A stretch of 64,000 bases of DNA from Methylomonas sp. UP202 (GTDB taxonomy: Bacteria; Pseudomonadota; Gammaproteobacteria; Methylococcales; Methylomonadaceae): the NCBI RefSeq assembly GCF_029910655.1, contig NZ_CP123897.1, forward strand, positions 5,135,547 through 5,199,546, in the 5' to 3' direction. Made by a program: the position numbers and the translations under genes. The notes under the pieces were generated by a model, which did no database searches, was not told the origin of the DNA, and saw nothing but the letters and a program-made list of their open reading frames with translations. This document shows positions 1 through 9,264 of this stretch, piece after piece (positions within the stretch are counted from its first letter, which is position 1; each line of letters begins with the position of its first letter).

Positions 1-10
1 CATCGGCCAA

Positions 11-961
11 TCAGGCTTGATCCAGCTCATTCTCGGCCAATAGCTTCAGCAGATTTTGCATATCGTCCGGCATCGCCACGGACCATTCGCAATACTCGCC
101 GGTTTCCGGATGTTCCAGACCCAGCTTGGCGGCGTGCAAGGCTTGGCGCTTGAAGCGGCGCAGCGCTTCGGCCAAGTCCGGATTGCATTCGGCCGGCATT
201 TGGAAGCGGCCGCCGTAAATTTGGTCGCCGACCAACGGATAATTGATGTGCGCCATGTGTACCCGAATCTGATGGGTGCGGCCGGTTTCCAGTTTGACCC
301 GAATCAACGTGTGGCGCTTGAATCGCTGCTCGAGACGGTAATGCGTGATCGCTTCCTTGCCGTCGCGCCGCACCGCGTTGCGCTTGCGCTCGACCGGATG
401 ACGCCCGATCGGTTCGTCGACGGTGCCGCCGGCGGTCATCCAGCCCTTCACCAACGCCAGATACTCGCGCTCTATGCTGCGTTCCTGCAATTGCTCGACC
501 AGACTGTTATGGGCTTGCAAGGTTTTGGCGATCATCAGCAAGCCGCTGGTGTCCTTGTCGATGCGATGCACGATGCCGGCGCGCGGCAGCACGGCCAGAT
601 TCGGTTCGTGGTGCAGCAAGGCATTGACCAGCGTGCCGCTCCAGTTGCCGACCGCCGGATGCACGACCAGTCCCGCCGGCTTGTTGACGATCAGCAACGA
701 GTCGTCTTCGTGAACGATGTCCAACGGAATGTCTTCGGCGTTGTCTTCGATGACGATCTCGGCTTCGGCATCCAGCTCGACTTCCTCGCCGCCGTCCAGC
801 TTTTCCCGCCCCTTCAGCACCTCGCCGTCCACCAGCACCCGGCCGGCCTTGATCCAGGTTTGCAATTTGCTGCGCGAGTAATCCGGAAAAATCTCCGCCA
901 GACACTGGTCCAAGCGCATACCCGCCAGTTCTTCGGGAACTCTAGCCGTCAATATCGTCAT
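11..961 (-). CDS. rluD: 23S rRNA pseudouridine(1911/1915/1917) synthase
   Basis: Isomerises uridines to pseudouridine in helix 69 of 23S rRNA during large-subunit assembly in the cytoplasm. The 316-residue protein has an N-terminal S4 RNA-binding domain (about residues 14-60, RLDQCLAEIFPDYSRSKLQ) followed by an RluA-type catalytic domain. The signature HRIDKDTSG is at 132-140, with Asp135 the expected catalytic residue. Length matches the RluD family (about 320). It is divergent from bamD, the usual gamma-proteobacterial arrangement, with about 80 bp of shared promoter region. RluA or RluC paralogues are the only serious alternative; the S4 domain, length and bamD neighbour favour RluD. Confidence 0.93.
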   Translation of the reverse strand: MTILTARVPEELAGMRLDQCLAEIFPDYSRSKLQTWIKAGRVLVDGEVLKGREKLDGGEEVELDAEAEIVIEDNAEDIPLDIVHEDDSLLIVNKPAGLVVHPAVGNWSGTLVNALLHHEPNLAVLPRAGIVHRIDKDTSGLLMIAKTLQAHNSLVEQLQERSIEREYLALVKGWMTAGGTVDEPIGRHPVERKRNAVRRDGKEAITHYRLEQRFKRHTLIRVKLETGRTHQIRVHMAHINYPLVGDQIYGGRFQMPAECNPDLAEALRRFKRQALHAAKLGLEHPETGEYCEWSVAMPDDMQNLLKLLAENELDQA

Positions 962-1043
962 AGTCGTTTTTAAGTTATACTCGCGGCATTAGGCCGCCAA
1001 AAGCTGCAAAAAACCTGCAATATTACAACGTGTTGATAAACGC

Positions 1044-1886
1044 ATGCGACTTCTTTTAGTAAAAACCGTTTTTGTCGCCGCCCTGGTCGGTTCGCTGCCG
1101 GGCTGCGAGACGCTGGAAGCCTTCTCGAGTAACAAGGATAAATCGCAGGAAGAAGAATACGCCGGCTGGGACGACAAAACCTTCCACGAAAAAGCCAAGG
1201 AAGCGCTGGACAACAAGAATTACCAAAAAGCCGTCACCTTGTACGAGGCACTGGAAGCCCGTTATCCGTTCGGCGATTACGCGGCGCAAGCCCAGCTCAA
1301 CGTCGCTTACGCCTATTACAAGAACGACGATCCGGAAGCGGCGATCGCGGCGGCGGACCGCTTCATCAAGATACACCCGCGCAATCCGCATGTCGATTAC
1401 GCCTATTATCTGAAAGGCCTGATCAACTATAACCGGGGGATCGGCTTCATCGACCGCTTTTTGCCGACCGATTCGTCGCAGCGCGATCCCGGCAACGCCA
1501 AGGATGCCTACGATAATTTTCAGGAATTGATCCGCCGCTTTCCCAACAGTCAATATGTCGATGACGCCAAACTGCGGATGGTGGCATTGCGCAACAACAT
1601 GGCGATGTACGAAATTCACGTCGCCGACTTTTACATGCGCCGCAAGGCTTACGTCGCCGCGGTCAATCGCGCCAACCACGTCGTCAAGGAATTCCAACGC
1701 ACGCCGGCGGTACCGTTCGCGCTGCAGATCATGCAGGACGGCTACCGGAAACTCGGCATGGACGATCTGGCTGCCGACGCCGAACGCGTGTACCAAATGA
1801 ACTATCCCAACGGCGCGCCGGTCGCCAATTACAAGGAGTTGAGCACGATGGAACAAGTCTGGGACTCGTTGGGCTTGGACAAGTAA
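1044..1886 (+). CDS. bamD: outer membrane protein assembly factor BamD
   Basis: Lipoprotein of the BAM complex, which folds beta-barrel proteins into the outer membrane; it sits on the periplasmic face and binds BamA, BamC and BamE. The first 20 residues form a lipoprotein signal ending in the lipobox SLPGC, so Cys21 is the lipidation site. The rest is helical repeat (TPR-like) sequence typical of BamD/ComL, including AQLNVAYAYYKNDDPEAAI and DYAYYLKGLINYNRGIG. At 280 residues it is somewhat longer than the E. coli protein (245). It is divergent from rluD, and an HExxH protein gene follows after 4 bp. Confidence 0.95.
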   Translation: MRLLLVKTVFVAALVGSLPGCETLEAFSSNKDKSQEEEYAGWDDKTFHEKAKEALDNKNYQKAVTLYEALEARYPFGDYAAQAQLNVAYAYYKNDDPEAAIAAADRFIKIHPRNPHVDYAYYLKGLINYNRGIGFIDRFLPTDSSQRDPGNAKDAYDNFQELIRRFPNSQYVDDAKLRMVALRNNMAMYEIHVADFYMRRKAYVAAVNRANHVVKEFQRTPAVPFALQIMQDGYRKLGMDDLAADAERVYQMNYPNGAPVANYKELSTMEQVWDSLGLDK

Positions 1887-1890
1887 GCGA

Positions 1891-3111
1891 TTGGCCCGCT
1901 TACCGAAAACTACCCTCTCCGTTCTGCTCTGGCTCGGTTGCTGTCACACGGCCGCATTGGCCGCTCAGCCGCTGTTTCAAAACCGTTTCTTCACGCTGTC
2001 GCAGGGTAACGAGTTGTTATGCGCGACCAGCGAGCAACAATTCCTACCGATCGACCGGCTGGCCGAGGCTATCCAGTTTTACGAAGCCGGACATCCCGAT
2101 TTGCGCGGCCAAGCCGTGGCGGTGTTGACCGACCACAAAAACCCGGAACGTCTGGACGATTTAAGCGACTACCGCGCGGCCTGCGCCGGCCAGCCCGGCG
2201 GCGACTTGTGCGTGTTGGAGAAGTACTGGGGCGACCGCGAAGCGGCGGCGCGCGCGCTGGCGCTGTTTTACGACACCAAGACTGTCGTCAAGCACGCCGA
2301 AGATCCCAATTATTTGATCAAACCGTTTAGCGCCGATCATCTGCGGATTTTCGAGAAAGCCGTCCGTAAGATTCCGGCATTTTTGCGGCACACGATTACC
2401 AAGGCCAAGCCTGTCGAAAAACTCGAACAGGAAATCGCCGATCAGCCGGCGGCGATGCAAGCCTTGATCCGCGACGCCTACCAAGAAGATTACGACACCA
2501 GCATCTGGCAAGCCGACCACACCCATCCCTTGACCCTGGTGCCGGGCATCGGCTTTCGTTCGCAAACGGTGGCGCAAGTGTTCAGCGGCCAGAATCTGAT
2601 CGTATTCACGGTCAAAGCCTTCGACAACGGCAAGGAAGGCTCGGTCTACCGCGACATCGGCGTCGAATATCTGGTGGATTTTCGATTGCCTATCGTGGTC
2701 CACGAAATCGCCCATACCATTGATAACTTCCATTTTTGGAACGGCGAGGACGATCTGTATTTTTTTTATAAATACCGCAAGATTTCCAACGACGCACAAA
2801 CCCTAAAAATCATCGCCGACGCCAAATTGGCGCTGTGGCCGTCGAAATGGTTCGAAGCCTTCGAATTTCTGGCCGAGGTCAACGACGGCCGTTACGACGG
2901 CAACGTCCAGGAAAAACTGGCGGAACTGGTCGCCCAATACGTGCTAATTCCGGAACGCTTGCAACAAAGCGCGCCGGCCGCCTACCTATGGTTGCGCGAC
3001 GACGTGTTTCGCGGCATCGAATATCAAGGCTACGATCGCTGCCCGACTCCGTTGACCAAGCCGATTTCCTGGTGGCAGCGTTATGCCAGCGGCAAGCTGC
3101 TGGGACGGTGA
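1891..3111 (+). CDS. secreted HExxH (gluzincin-like) putative metallopeptidase
   Basis: A 406-residue protein I do not recognise as a named family. Residues 1-24 look like a signal peptide (hydrophobic core LSVLLWLGC, cleavage near ALA-A), so it is probably periplasmic or secreted. The motif HEIAHTIDN places His271, Glu272 and His275 as a zinc-binding HExxH site. About 70 residues later LAELVAQYV offers Glu345 as a possible third ligand, a gluzincin-like geometry. The chosen start is TTG, 4 bp after bamD stops, so translation may be coupled. No ATG near the signal peptide competes. Role and substrate are unknown; involvement in envelope biogenesis is only a guess from position. Confidence 0.6.
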   Translation: MARLPKTTLSVLLWLGCCHTAALAAQPLFQNRFFTLSQGNELLCATSEQQFLPIDRLAEAIQFYEAGHPDLRGQAVAVLTDHKNPERLDDLSDYRAACAGQPGGDLCVLEKYWGDREAAARALALFYDTKTVVKHAEDPNYLIKPFSADHLRIFEKAVRKIPAFLRHTITKAKPVEKLEQEIADQPAAMQALIRDAYQEDYDTSIWQADHTHPLTLVPGIGFRSQTVAQVFSGQNLIVFTVKAFDNGKEGSVYRDIGVEYLVDFRLPIVVHEIAHTIDNFHFWNGEDDLYFFYKYRKISNDAQTLKIIADAKLALWPSKWFEAFEFLAEVNDGRYDGNVQEKLAELVAQYVLIPERLQQSAPAAYLWLRDDVFRGIEYQGYDRCPTPLTKPISWWQRYASGKLLGR

Positions 3112-3320
3112 CAGTCTGGTATGCTTGCCCCTCGACCAAGCCGGCGACTTAGGATGTACGCCTATCTCCGGGAGGCTGTTATCGGCTGTATATCGGAAAA
3201 AAGACAAACGCGACAACTATCGAAACGCTCCGGCTTGGCAGGACGACTTCCGCGGCGAGTCGAGCGACGGCGAGCGATACCTGATGCCGCCGGATTTAAT
3301 TAACGAAGACGCCTGACACG

Positions 3321-3875
3321 ATGAAAAAACCGCAACTCAATCCGCTGCAAGCCCAACTACTGAAATCCGGCCTGGCCAACGACGCCAAGGCTCGCGAGGT
3401 GAAGGCCGAGAAACGCAAGCAAGACAAACTGAAACGCAACAACGGCGTGGAAATCGTCGACGAGATCAAGCTGAGCGCCGAACAGCAACGGCAACAGCAA
3501 ATCGAGCGCGATCGGGAACTGAACCGCCAACGTAAAATGGCCGAAGAACAAAAAGCGCTGGCCGCCCAGATCAGACAAATCGTCGAAATGAACCGGATCG
3601 CTCAACAAGCGGACGGCGTGGCGTACCACTTTACCGACGACGGCAAGGTGAAGTCGGTGTATGTCTCCGACAAAGTGCGGACGGCTCTGGTGAACGGCCG
3701 GGCCGGCATTGTCCGCGCGGACAATCGCTACGAGATCGTGCCGGCCGAGGTCGCCCGAAAAATACAGACTAGAGACGCCGGCCCTATCGTGGTTTTGAAC
3801 CAAGCCACTCAGGACTTGCCGGCGGAGGACGATCCTTACGCCGCGTATCAAATCCCCGACGACTTGCTGTGGTGA
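3321..3875 (+). CDS. DUF2058 (YaiL-like) protein
   Basis: A 184-residue cytosolic protein of the DUF2058/YaiL family, whose role is not established. It starts with MKKPQLNPLQAQLLKSGL, the characteristic opening of the family, followed by a highly charged Lys/Arg/Glu/Gln-rich helix (about residues 20-95, probable coiled coil). A compact C-terminal domain contains YHFTDDGKVKSVYVSD and ends with DDPYAAYQIPDDLLW, also family-typical. It converges on the AraC-type gene with only 4 bp between the stop codons. Confidence 0.8.
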   Translation: MKKPQLNPLQAQLLKSGLANDAKAREVKAEKRKQDKLKRNNGVEIVDEIKLSAEQQRQQQIERDRELNRQRKMAEEQKALAAQIRQIVEMNRIAQQADGVAYHFTDDGKVKSVYVSDKVRTALVNGRAGIVRADNRYEIVPAEVARKIQTRDAGPIVVLNQATQDLPAEDDPYAAYQIPDDLLW

Positions 3876-3879
3876 AACC

Positions 3880-4845
3880 TTAATCGCGTCTGGCGATGCG
3901 TTTGGGCGGATAACCGAAATAGCGAGTGAAAGCGGTGCTGAAATTACTGGCGTGGTGATAGCCGACCAACTCCGCAATCAAGCCGATGGGCTGACGGCCC
4001 GCCTCCAGCAAACGGTGCGCTTCGCGCATCCGAATCTCCAGTAACATGCCGTAGGGCGTCGTTTCGAAATAGCGATGGAACAATTGCTTGAGCTTGCAGG
4101 GATTGGTGGCTAGCCGACGCGCCAGCTCCTCGACGGTCGGCGGATCGACAAATTCGGCGTACAAGATATCACGCGCCTGATGGGCGATTTCCCGATCGCG
4201 GTGGCCGCCTCCCCCAACGTCTGGGGCTTCGCCAAACAAATGATCTAATTCGGCCGCGAGTATCGCCAAAGCCTGACCGTGCCGAAACATGGATTTGGCG
4301 GGCGAAGACACCGGGCAACGCAACAGGGCCTGCGCCGCGGTCAGGCCGGCGCTCGAAATCGGCCTGAAGCTGACTTGCCGGGTACGAGCGGCCGGCTCGA
4401 ACAAGGTCGGCAGCTTGTCCGCGCCGAAGGCCTGAGCCAACCAAGTCATGTTAACCGCGAAACGCAATTGGGTGACCACTTGATCCGCCGCGTATTCCCT
4501 GACGCCTTCGGAGGCGTTAAAAATCGTCACCGACGTATAACCTTCGCGAAAGACAATACTTTCGCCCTGCGTGGGGGTATAGCGCGACTGCCCTTCCAGC
4601 GCCAAAGTCACCACCATGCGCGGCTCCGCCGCGTCGGTACGCGCCCAAACCGCAAGATCGCGACTGGGCCGGTAGCGGGTTTCGATGTAATTCAACGCGG
4701 GCGCCAAGGAATAAACGCTGGAGACGCCTAGCCCGAGATTGTCCGGCAATCGGCTGAGCGCGCAATTGTCCTCCGCCGAAAAATCGGCCGGCAAATCCTG
4801 GCTATCGATACGCCAGCAAGCGGAAGAGTGGGCGTTGCGGTTCAT
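3880..4845 (-). CDS. AraC family transcriptional regulator (PchR-like layout)
   Basis: A DNA-binding activator or repressor. The C-terminal 95 residues form a two-helix-turn-helix AraC domain (EELARRLATNPCKLKQLFHR, then a second HTH and the closing TRYFGYPPKRI). The N-terminal about 200 residues are a variable effector domain. The reading frame opens further upstream (to 4905), but the extra stretch is hydrophobic and unlike this family, so I start at the ATG of MNRNAHSSA at 4845 (321 aa); this is uncertain. Divergently placed to a TonB-dependent receptor across an AT-rich intergenic region, it probably controls that receptor, as PchR-type regulators do for siderophore receptors. No effector can be named from sequence. 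Confidence 0.85.
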   Translation of the reverse strand: MNRNAHSSACWRIDSQDLPADFSAEDNCALSRLPDNLGLGVSSVYSLAPALNYIETRYRPSRDLAVWARTDAAEPRMVVTLALEGQSRYTPTQGESIVFREGYTSVTIFNASEGVREYAADQVVTQLRFAVNMTWLAQAFGADKLPTLFEPAARTRQVSFRPISSAGLTAAQALLRCPVSSPAKSMFRHGQALAILAAELDHLFGEAPDVGGGGHRDREIAHQARDILYAEFVDPPTVEELARRLATNPCKLKQLFHRYFETTPYGMLLEIRMREAHRLLEAGRQPIGLIAELVGYHHASNFSTAFTRYFGYPPKRIARRD

Positions 4846-5108
4846 AAGGCAATTGCACAGTGGGCTAATTCCGAGCAAAAGCAATTTATACGCCATTGCG
4901 TCCACGACCCGAGCTCGCCGAGAAATTCACCCAATGCAGCGAGGAATATATTAATATCTATGTTATATAACTCAATTTCTTATTTAAATCGCGCCATATC
5001 CCGGCTTAATTAAAGAGTTCGTTTTTAATATAAAAAAAGCCGTTTTGCATAAAATAGATTTTAATTTGCCGAATATATTGGGAGCTTGTTTTTTGTTTGG
5101 AACACGCC

Positions 5109-7088
5109 ATGCCTACTCCCGCCATTCTTCGCAAAACCCTGTTTTTAGCACTTAGCCAATCGCTAATCAGCACGGCGACAATCGCCGATCAGAAGCCAGA
5201 GGAATTAACCGGCACCGAGGTCATCGCCGACCCCATCATCGAAGAGAATCATGTCGACGAGTTTTCCAACGTGTCGGCGGTCACTACCGAAGACCAGATT
5301 CGCGACCAGAACGCCGTCGACCTGGCTTCTGCGCTAAAGCGCACGCCGGGCGTGCAGATTTCGCGCTACAACCCGGTCGGCGCGTTCGGCGGCGATCAGG
5401 GCGGCGCGGTGGCAATCCGCGGCCAAGGCGCCGGCCGTCCCGGTAGCGAGATCAAGACCTACATCGACGACATCCCGATGTATATGGCGACCTGGAACCA
5501 CCCCTTGCTGGATTTGCTGCCGGTCAACGGCATGCATTCGATCACGGTCTATAAAGGCCCGCAGCCGCATATCAACGGCAACAACTTCGGTTCGATCAAT
5601 CTGCGGACCAAGACTGCGGTCGAAGACGGATTGCACGGTAGCGGCCGTTTGTCGGGCGGTTTTTTCGGCACCATCATCGAACAGGCCGACGTACAGGGCA
5701 AATACGGCGACTTCGACTTTTCGGTGGCGCAAGGCTACGCCAAGTCGGACGGCAACCGCCAAAACGGCTACGGCGAATTGCGCAATGTACTGGGCAAGGC
5801 CGGCTATCAATTCAACGCCAACTGGCGCTCGGACGTGACCTTTTTGTACGCCGACAACCGCGCCGGCGATCCCGGTCAATACGGGGTGACAGCGCCGATC
5901 GGCGAATACGACACGGTGGCCGGCATGGTGGCCGCCAGCCTCAGCCATCAGCACGGCAGTTGGCAGGGCAAATTCACGCTGTACCATAACGGCGGCGACG
6001 GCAATTGGCTGAACCAGGGGGTTTACTGGGCCGGCTGGACCGGCGCGGCATTCGCGTCCGCGCCGCGCGCCCGCTCCAATTTGTTGTCGCAATACAGCAT
6101 GGACGGCTTCCGCTGGAAGGAGCAATTTTCGCCTTGGCAGGGCGCTACATTGCTGGCCGGCATCGACAACGAATGGCTGAACGGCAAGATCAATAACTTG
6201 ATTCCGGGTTCGGACGAGCAAATTTATCAGTTCACGACGCCAACCTTCCGACTGACCACGCCTTACGTCGCGCTTAGCCACGATCTGGTGCTGAACAAGG
6301 AATGGACCTTGGTACCTTCGGTCGGCGTGCGCTTTTACGACCACAGCCACTATGCCTCCAAGGTTTCGCCGCATGCCGGCTTGTCGTTGGTCTCCGAGAA
6401 CTTGACCTTGTTCGGCAACGTATCCAACGGCGTCAATTATCCGGGCATCGACGCCGCCGCCAATTCCGGCGCGCTGGCTAACGTGCCGTTCTTCAGTTTC
6501 TCGCCGCAAGGCTGGCAAGGCTTGGCGCCGGAAAGCGTCGATCACGCCGAAGTCGGTTTGAAGGCATCGCCGTTCAAGTCCACCCAAATCGATTTGAGCT
6601 TTTTTATCGACAACGTCAAAAACCGCTATGTGTTCGACGTCAGCCAAGGCGCTTATCTGAACTACAGCACCTATTGGATGCGCGGCTTGGAAGCCTCGAT
6701 CAAACAGGAATTGATCGCCGACTGGAGCTTGTTCGCCGGCTTAACCTTGCTGAACCCGAGCATCGAAAACTTACCCTACACGCCGGAGCAAGCGGTCACC
6801 GCCGGCATCAACGGCCCGATCGGACCGTTGCGCTTCTCCTTCGATTTACAATACCAATCGCGGACCTGGGCGCTGAATCGTAGCCGTAACATCAGCGACG
6901 TGAACACCCAGCGCGTCGAAGCGTTCACGGTCGCCAATACTCGGCTGGCGCTGCCCATCTCCGAGCTGGGCAAAAAGGGCGAAGTGTTCGTCAGCGTCGA
7001 AAACTTGTTCGACAAACGCTACGTCTATCGTCCCGGCTATGAAATGCCGGGCATCTGGGGCCAAGTCGGCATCGCCGCCAGCTTTTGA
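5109..7088 (+). CDS. TonB-dependent outer membrane receptor
   Basis: Outer membrane gated channel, TonB/ExbBD-energised, for a scarce ligand such as a metal chelate. From the ATG at 5109 it is 659 residues; a TTG at 5097 would add four and is better placed after a GGAG at 5081-5084, so the start is unsettled. It has a signal peptide (about 1-28), a plug domain (about 55-165, with DLASALKRTPGVQISRY and IRGQGAGRPGSEIKTYIDDI) and a beta-barrel ending in SF, the terminal aromatic residue needed for barrel assembly. There is no N-terminal secretin/STN signalling extension, so control by an anti-sigma relay is unlikely; the divergent AraC-type regulator is the likely controller. Ligand unknown. Confidence 0.9.
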   Translation: MPTPAILRKTLFLALSQSLISTATIADQKPEELTGTEVIADPIIEENHVDEFSNVSAVTTEDQIRDQNAVDLASALKRTPGVQISRYNPVGAFGGDQGGAVAIRGQGAGRPGSEIKTYIDDIPMYMATWNHPLLDLLPVNGMHSITVYKGPQPHINGNNFGSINLRTKTAVEDGLHGSGRLSGGFFGTIIEQADVQGKYGDFDFSVAQGYAKSDGNRQNGYGELRNVLGKAGYQFNANWRSDVTFLYADNRAGDPGQYGVTAPIGEYDTVAGMVAASLSHQHGSWQGKFTLYHNGGDGNWLNQGVYWAGWTGAAFASAPRARSNLLSQYSMDGFRWKEQFSPWQGATLLAGIDNEWLNGKINNLIPGSDEQIYQFTTPTFRLTTPYVALSHDLVLNKEWTLVPSVGVRFYDHSHYASKVSPHAGLSLVSENLTLFGNVSNGVNYPGIDAAANSGALANVPFFSFSPQGWQGLAPESVDHAEVGLKASPFKSTQIDLSFFIDNVKNRYVFDVSQGAYLNYSTYWMRGLEASIKQELIADWSLFAGLTLLNPSIENLPYTPEQAVTAGINGPIGPLRFSFDLQYQSRTWALNRSRNISDVNTQRVEAFTVANTRLALPISELGKKGEVFVSVENLFDKRYVYRPGYEMPGIWGQVGIAASF

Positions 7089-7101
7089 TCGCTAAGTCGG
7101 C

Positions 7102-7124
7102 AAGGGCGGCCGCTCGCCGCCCTT
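7102..7124 (+). terminator. GC-rich hairpin after the TonB receptor gene
   Basis: AAGGGCGG (7102-7109) pairs perfectly with CCGCCCTT (7117-7124) around a 7-nt loop, 13 nt after the receptor stop codon. There is no T-run, so it is only a weak candidate for termination or mRNA 3'-end stabilisation, separating the receptor gene from the amidohydrolase gene. Confidence 0.45.
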
Positions 7125-7201
7125 CAGCGCGTTCCCGCCCGTCGAGCCGGATATCCGTCGATGCCTGGATTCAACCGTAATAACCACCACAACCTGATTC
7201 G

Positions 7202-8428
7202 ATGACCGCAACCACCGGATTTTTCATACGCCCTGCTTCGCTAGCGACAGCGTTGACCCTCGCATTGACGGCGCCGAACGCCGGCGCCGATCAAGCCTTG
7301 TTGATTCGCGCCGCGCGGATTTTCGACGGCTATACCGTGCATACCCATGCGGCGGTTCGGATTGAACAAGGCCGGATCGCCAAACTGGATAGCGCGGAAG
7401 CGGTGCCCGCCGACGGAGCCAAGGTTCTGGAACTGGGCGACGCCACGCTGTTGCCGGGACTGATCGAGTTGCACGCCCATCTCACTTATCGACAAGTGCC
7501 GGCCGACACGGTACTGAGCCACGGCATCACCACGGTGCGGGATGTCGGTGGCCCTTTGCATCCACCATACGGTGGCGACGGTCATCTAAGACTCATGACG
7601 TCGGGGCCGATTATCACCGCGCCGGCCGGCTACCCTATCCCCAGCCTCGGCGAGGCCGACATTGCCATTCCGGTCGGCGACGAGCAACAGGCGCGGGCGA
7701 CGGTCCGCGAGCTGGTCGCCGGCGGCGCCGTCGTGATCAAAGTGGCGCTGGAGCCGGGCGGCGAGGCCGGCGCGCCCTGGTCGAACCATCATGCGCACGC
7801 CCATGGCCACGCGCACCCGCCCGGCAAACCTCACTCGGCTCCGGAGAAATCCTGGCCGATGTTACCTCCGAACGTTGTCAAAGCCATCGTGACCGAAGCA
7901 CACGCGCTGAATCGAAAAGTCACGGCCCATCTGGCCGAGCCGCACGGCGCGCAAATTGCGTTGGAAGCCGGCGTCGACGAATGGGCGCACACGCCTTGCG
8001 ACGAGCTGCCCGAGGCCCAACTAAGGCGCGCCGTCGCTCAGGGAGTCAAGATGGTATCGACGATAGACACCTTGGCGCAGTGCGCCGGCGTCTCGAAAAA
8101 TGTCGGCCGCTTCGCGGCGTTGGGCGGCGAGTTGTTGTACGGGGCGGAAATCGCCCATCCCGACATTCCTTGGGGCATAGACGCCCAGGAATTGCTGTAC
8201 TTACGGCACCTGGCCGGCATGGATGCACTGGAAGTCCTGCGCACCGCCACTTCCAAGGCGGGTTTACATTTGAACCAAGCCTTACTCGGTAGTTTAATGC
8301 CGGGCGCGCCCGCCGATTTGATCGCGGTGCGCGGCGATCCCACCGAGAATCTGAAATTGCTGGAATATCCGGATTTGGTGATTTCCGGCGGCAAGCTCGT
8401 GGTCGACCGGTTTAGCGACGCCCGCTAA
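7202..8428 (+). CDS. secreted amidohydrolase-superfamily enzyme with His-rich loop
   Basis: A 408-residue metal-dependent hydrolase of the amidohydrolase superfamily. Residues 1-29 look like a signal peptide (LATALTLALTAPNAGA), so it is probably periplasmic. Metal-site elements are visible: the strand-1 HxH in LIELHAHLTY, a lysine in VVIKVALEP that could be the carboxylated bridging ligand, His in VTAHLAEP and in DEWAHTP, and a late Asp in the HPDIPWGIDAQEL region. Near residue 200 is an inserted loop, HHAHAHGHAHPPGKPH, with seven His, suggesting extra metal binding. It follows the TonB receptor on the same strand after 113 bp, so the two may serve the same ligand. Substrate unknown. Confidence 0.8.
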   Translation: MTATTGFFIRPASLATALTLALTAPNAGADQALLIRAARIFDGYTVHTHAAVRIEQGRIAKLDSAEAVPADGAKVLELGDATLLPGLIELHAHLTYRQVPADTVLSHGITTVRDVGGPLHPPYGGDGHLRLMTSGPIITAPAGYPIPSLGEADIAIPVGDEQQARATVRELVAGGAVVIKVALEPGGEAGAPWSNHHAHAHGHAHPPGKPHSAPEKSWPMLPPNVVKAIVTEAHALNRKVTAHLAEPHGAQIALEAGVDEWAHTPCDELPEAQLRRAVAQGVKMVSTIDTLAQCAGVSKNVGRFAALGGELLYGAEIAHPDIPWGIDAQELLYLRHLAGMDALEVLRTATSKAGLHLNQALLGSLMPGAPADLIAVRGDPTENLKLLEYPDLVISGGKLVVDRFSDAR

Positions 8429-8430
8429 AC

Positions 8431-9120
8431 TCAAATTTTGGTGAAGATTAAGTCCCAAACCCCGTGACCCAATCGAAGGCCGCGATTCTCGAACTTGGTG
8501 AGCGGCCGATAGTCCGGGCGCGGACAATAATCACCGGTCGGGCTGGCATTGTTCAATCCGGCATCGGCCGATAGGGTCGCCAACATGTCTTTTGCGTATT
8601 CCCGCCAATCGGTTGCGGCATGAAAATAAGCGCCGGTCGCCAATTTCCGGTTCAGCAACGCTAAAAAACTCTGCCGAACGATGCGCCGCTTATGGTGGCG
8701 ACGTTTATGCCAAGGGTCGGGAAAAAACAGATGTACGCCCGCCACGCAACGGTCCGGAATCTTCCGTTCCAAAATCTCGATCGCATCGTGATGATAAATC
8801 CGCACATTCGCGATGCTCCGCTGCTCCAGCAACATCATCAAATGGCCGACGCCGGGCCGGTGCACTTCGATACCAAGATAATTCAAATCGGGATTAGCTT
8901 CGGCCATCGCCGCCAAACTGTCGCCATTACCAAACCCGATTTCGACAATCAGCGGCGCGGACCGGCCAAAGATCTGCTCGGCGTTGAATTCCGCATCGGG
9001 TGACAGACAGTATTTATCCCAATGGCTTTCCAAGGCCAACTTTTGGCCGGCGGTAGCTCGTCCTTGGCGACGAATAAAACTTTTGATGTGGGCGGGGTCG
9101 ATTTTTTGGAGAACGGTCAT
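8431..9120 (-). CDS. trmB: tRNA (guanine-N7-)-methyltransferase
   Basis: Methylates G46 in the variable loop of tRNAs using S-adenosylmethionine. The 229-residue protein has the SAM-binding strand-loop LIVEIGFGNGDSLAAMAE near residue 60 and the family motif FFPDPWHKRRHHKRR. The C-terminal YRPLTKFENRG is also typical of TrmB. Length matches the family (about 230-240). It is convergent with the amidohydrolase gene, with 2 bp between stop codons. Confidence 0.95.
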   Translation of the reverse strand: MTVLQKIDPAHIKSFIRRQGRATAGQKLALESHWDKYCLSPDAEFNAEQIFGRSAPLIVEIGFGNGDSLAAMAEANPDLNYLGIEVHRPGVGHLMMLLEQRSIANVRIYHHDAIEILERKIPDRCVAGVHLFFPDPWHKRRHHKRRIVRQSFLALLNRKLATGAYFHAATDWREYAKDMLATLSADAGLNNASPTGDYCPRPDYRPLTKFENRGLRLGHGVWDLIFTKI

Positions 9121-9264
9121 CAGTCAAAAACCAAAGTCAGCCGCGTCGATCACGGGCTAGGTGATGTGTGGAAAGTAAAATTAGCGGCGGTAATTATCCG
9201 ATTTGGCAATGGCTTTTACTATGGAAATCTGCCTCAATGCTCAAAGACATGCTCGACTCGCAGA

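Noticed and set aside
56..973. 305-codon plus-strand open frame
   Set aside because: It is the antisense of rluD; composition follows the codon periodicity of the real gene and it has no family features.
3083..3316. 77-codon frame between the HExxH gene and the DUF2058 gene
   Set aside because: Overlaps the end of the HExxH gene, no ribosome site or recognisable motif.
4906..5096. Fur box between the AraC and TonB receptor genes
   Set aside because: The region is AT-rich but has no convincing 19-bp Fur palindrome, so iron control is not claimed.
5334..6647. 437-codon minus-strand open frame
   Set aside because: Antisense shadow of the TonB receptor gene in a GC-rich genome.
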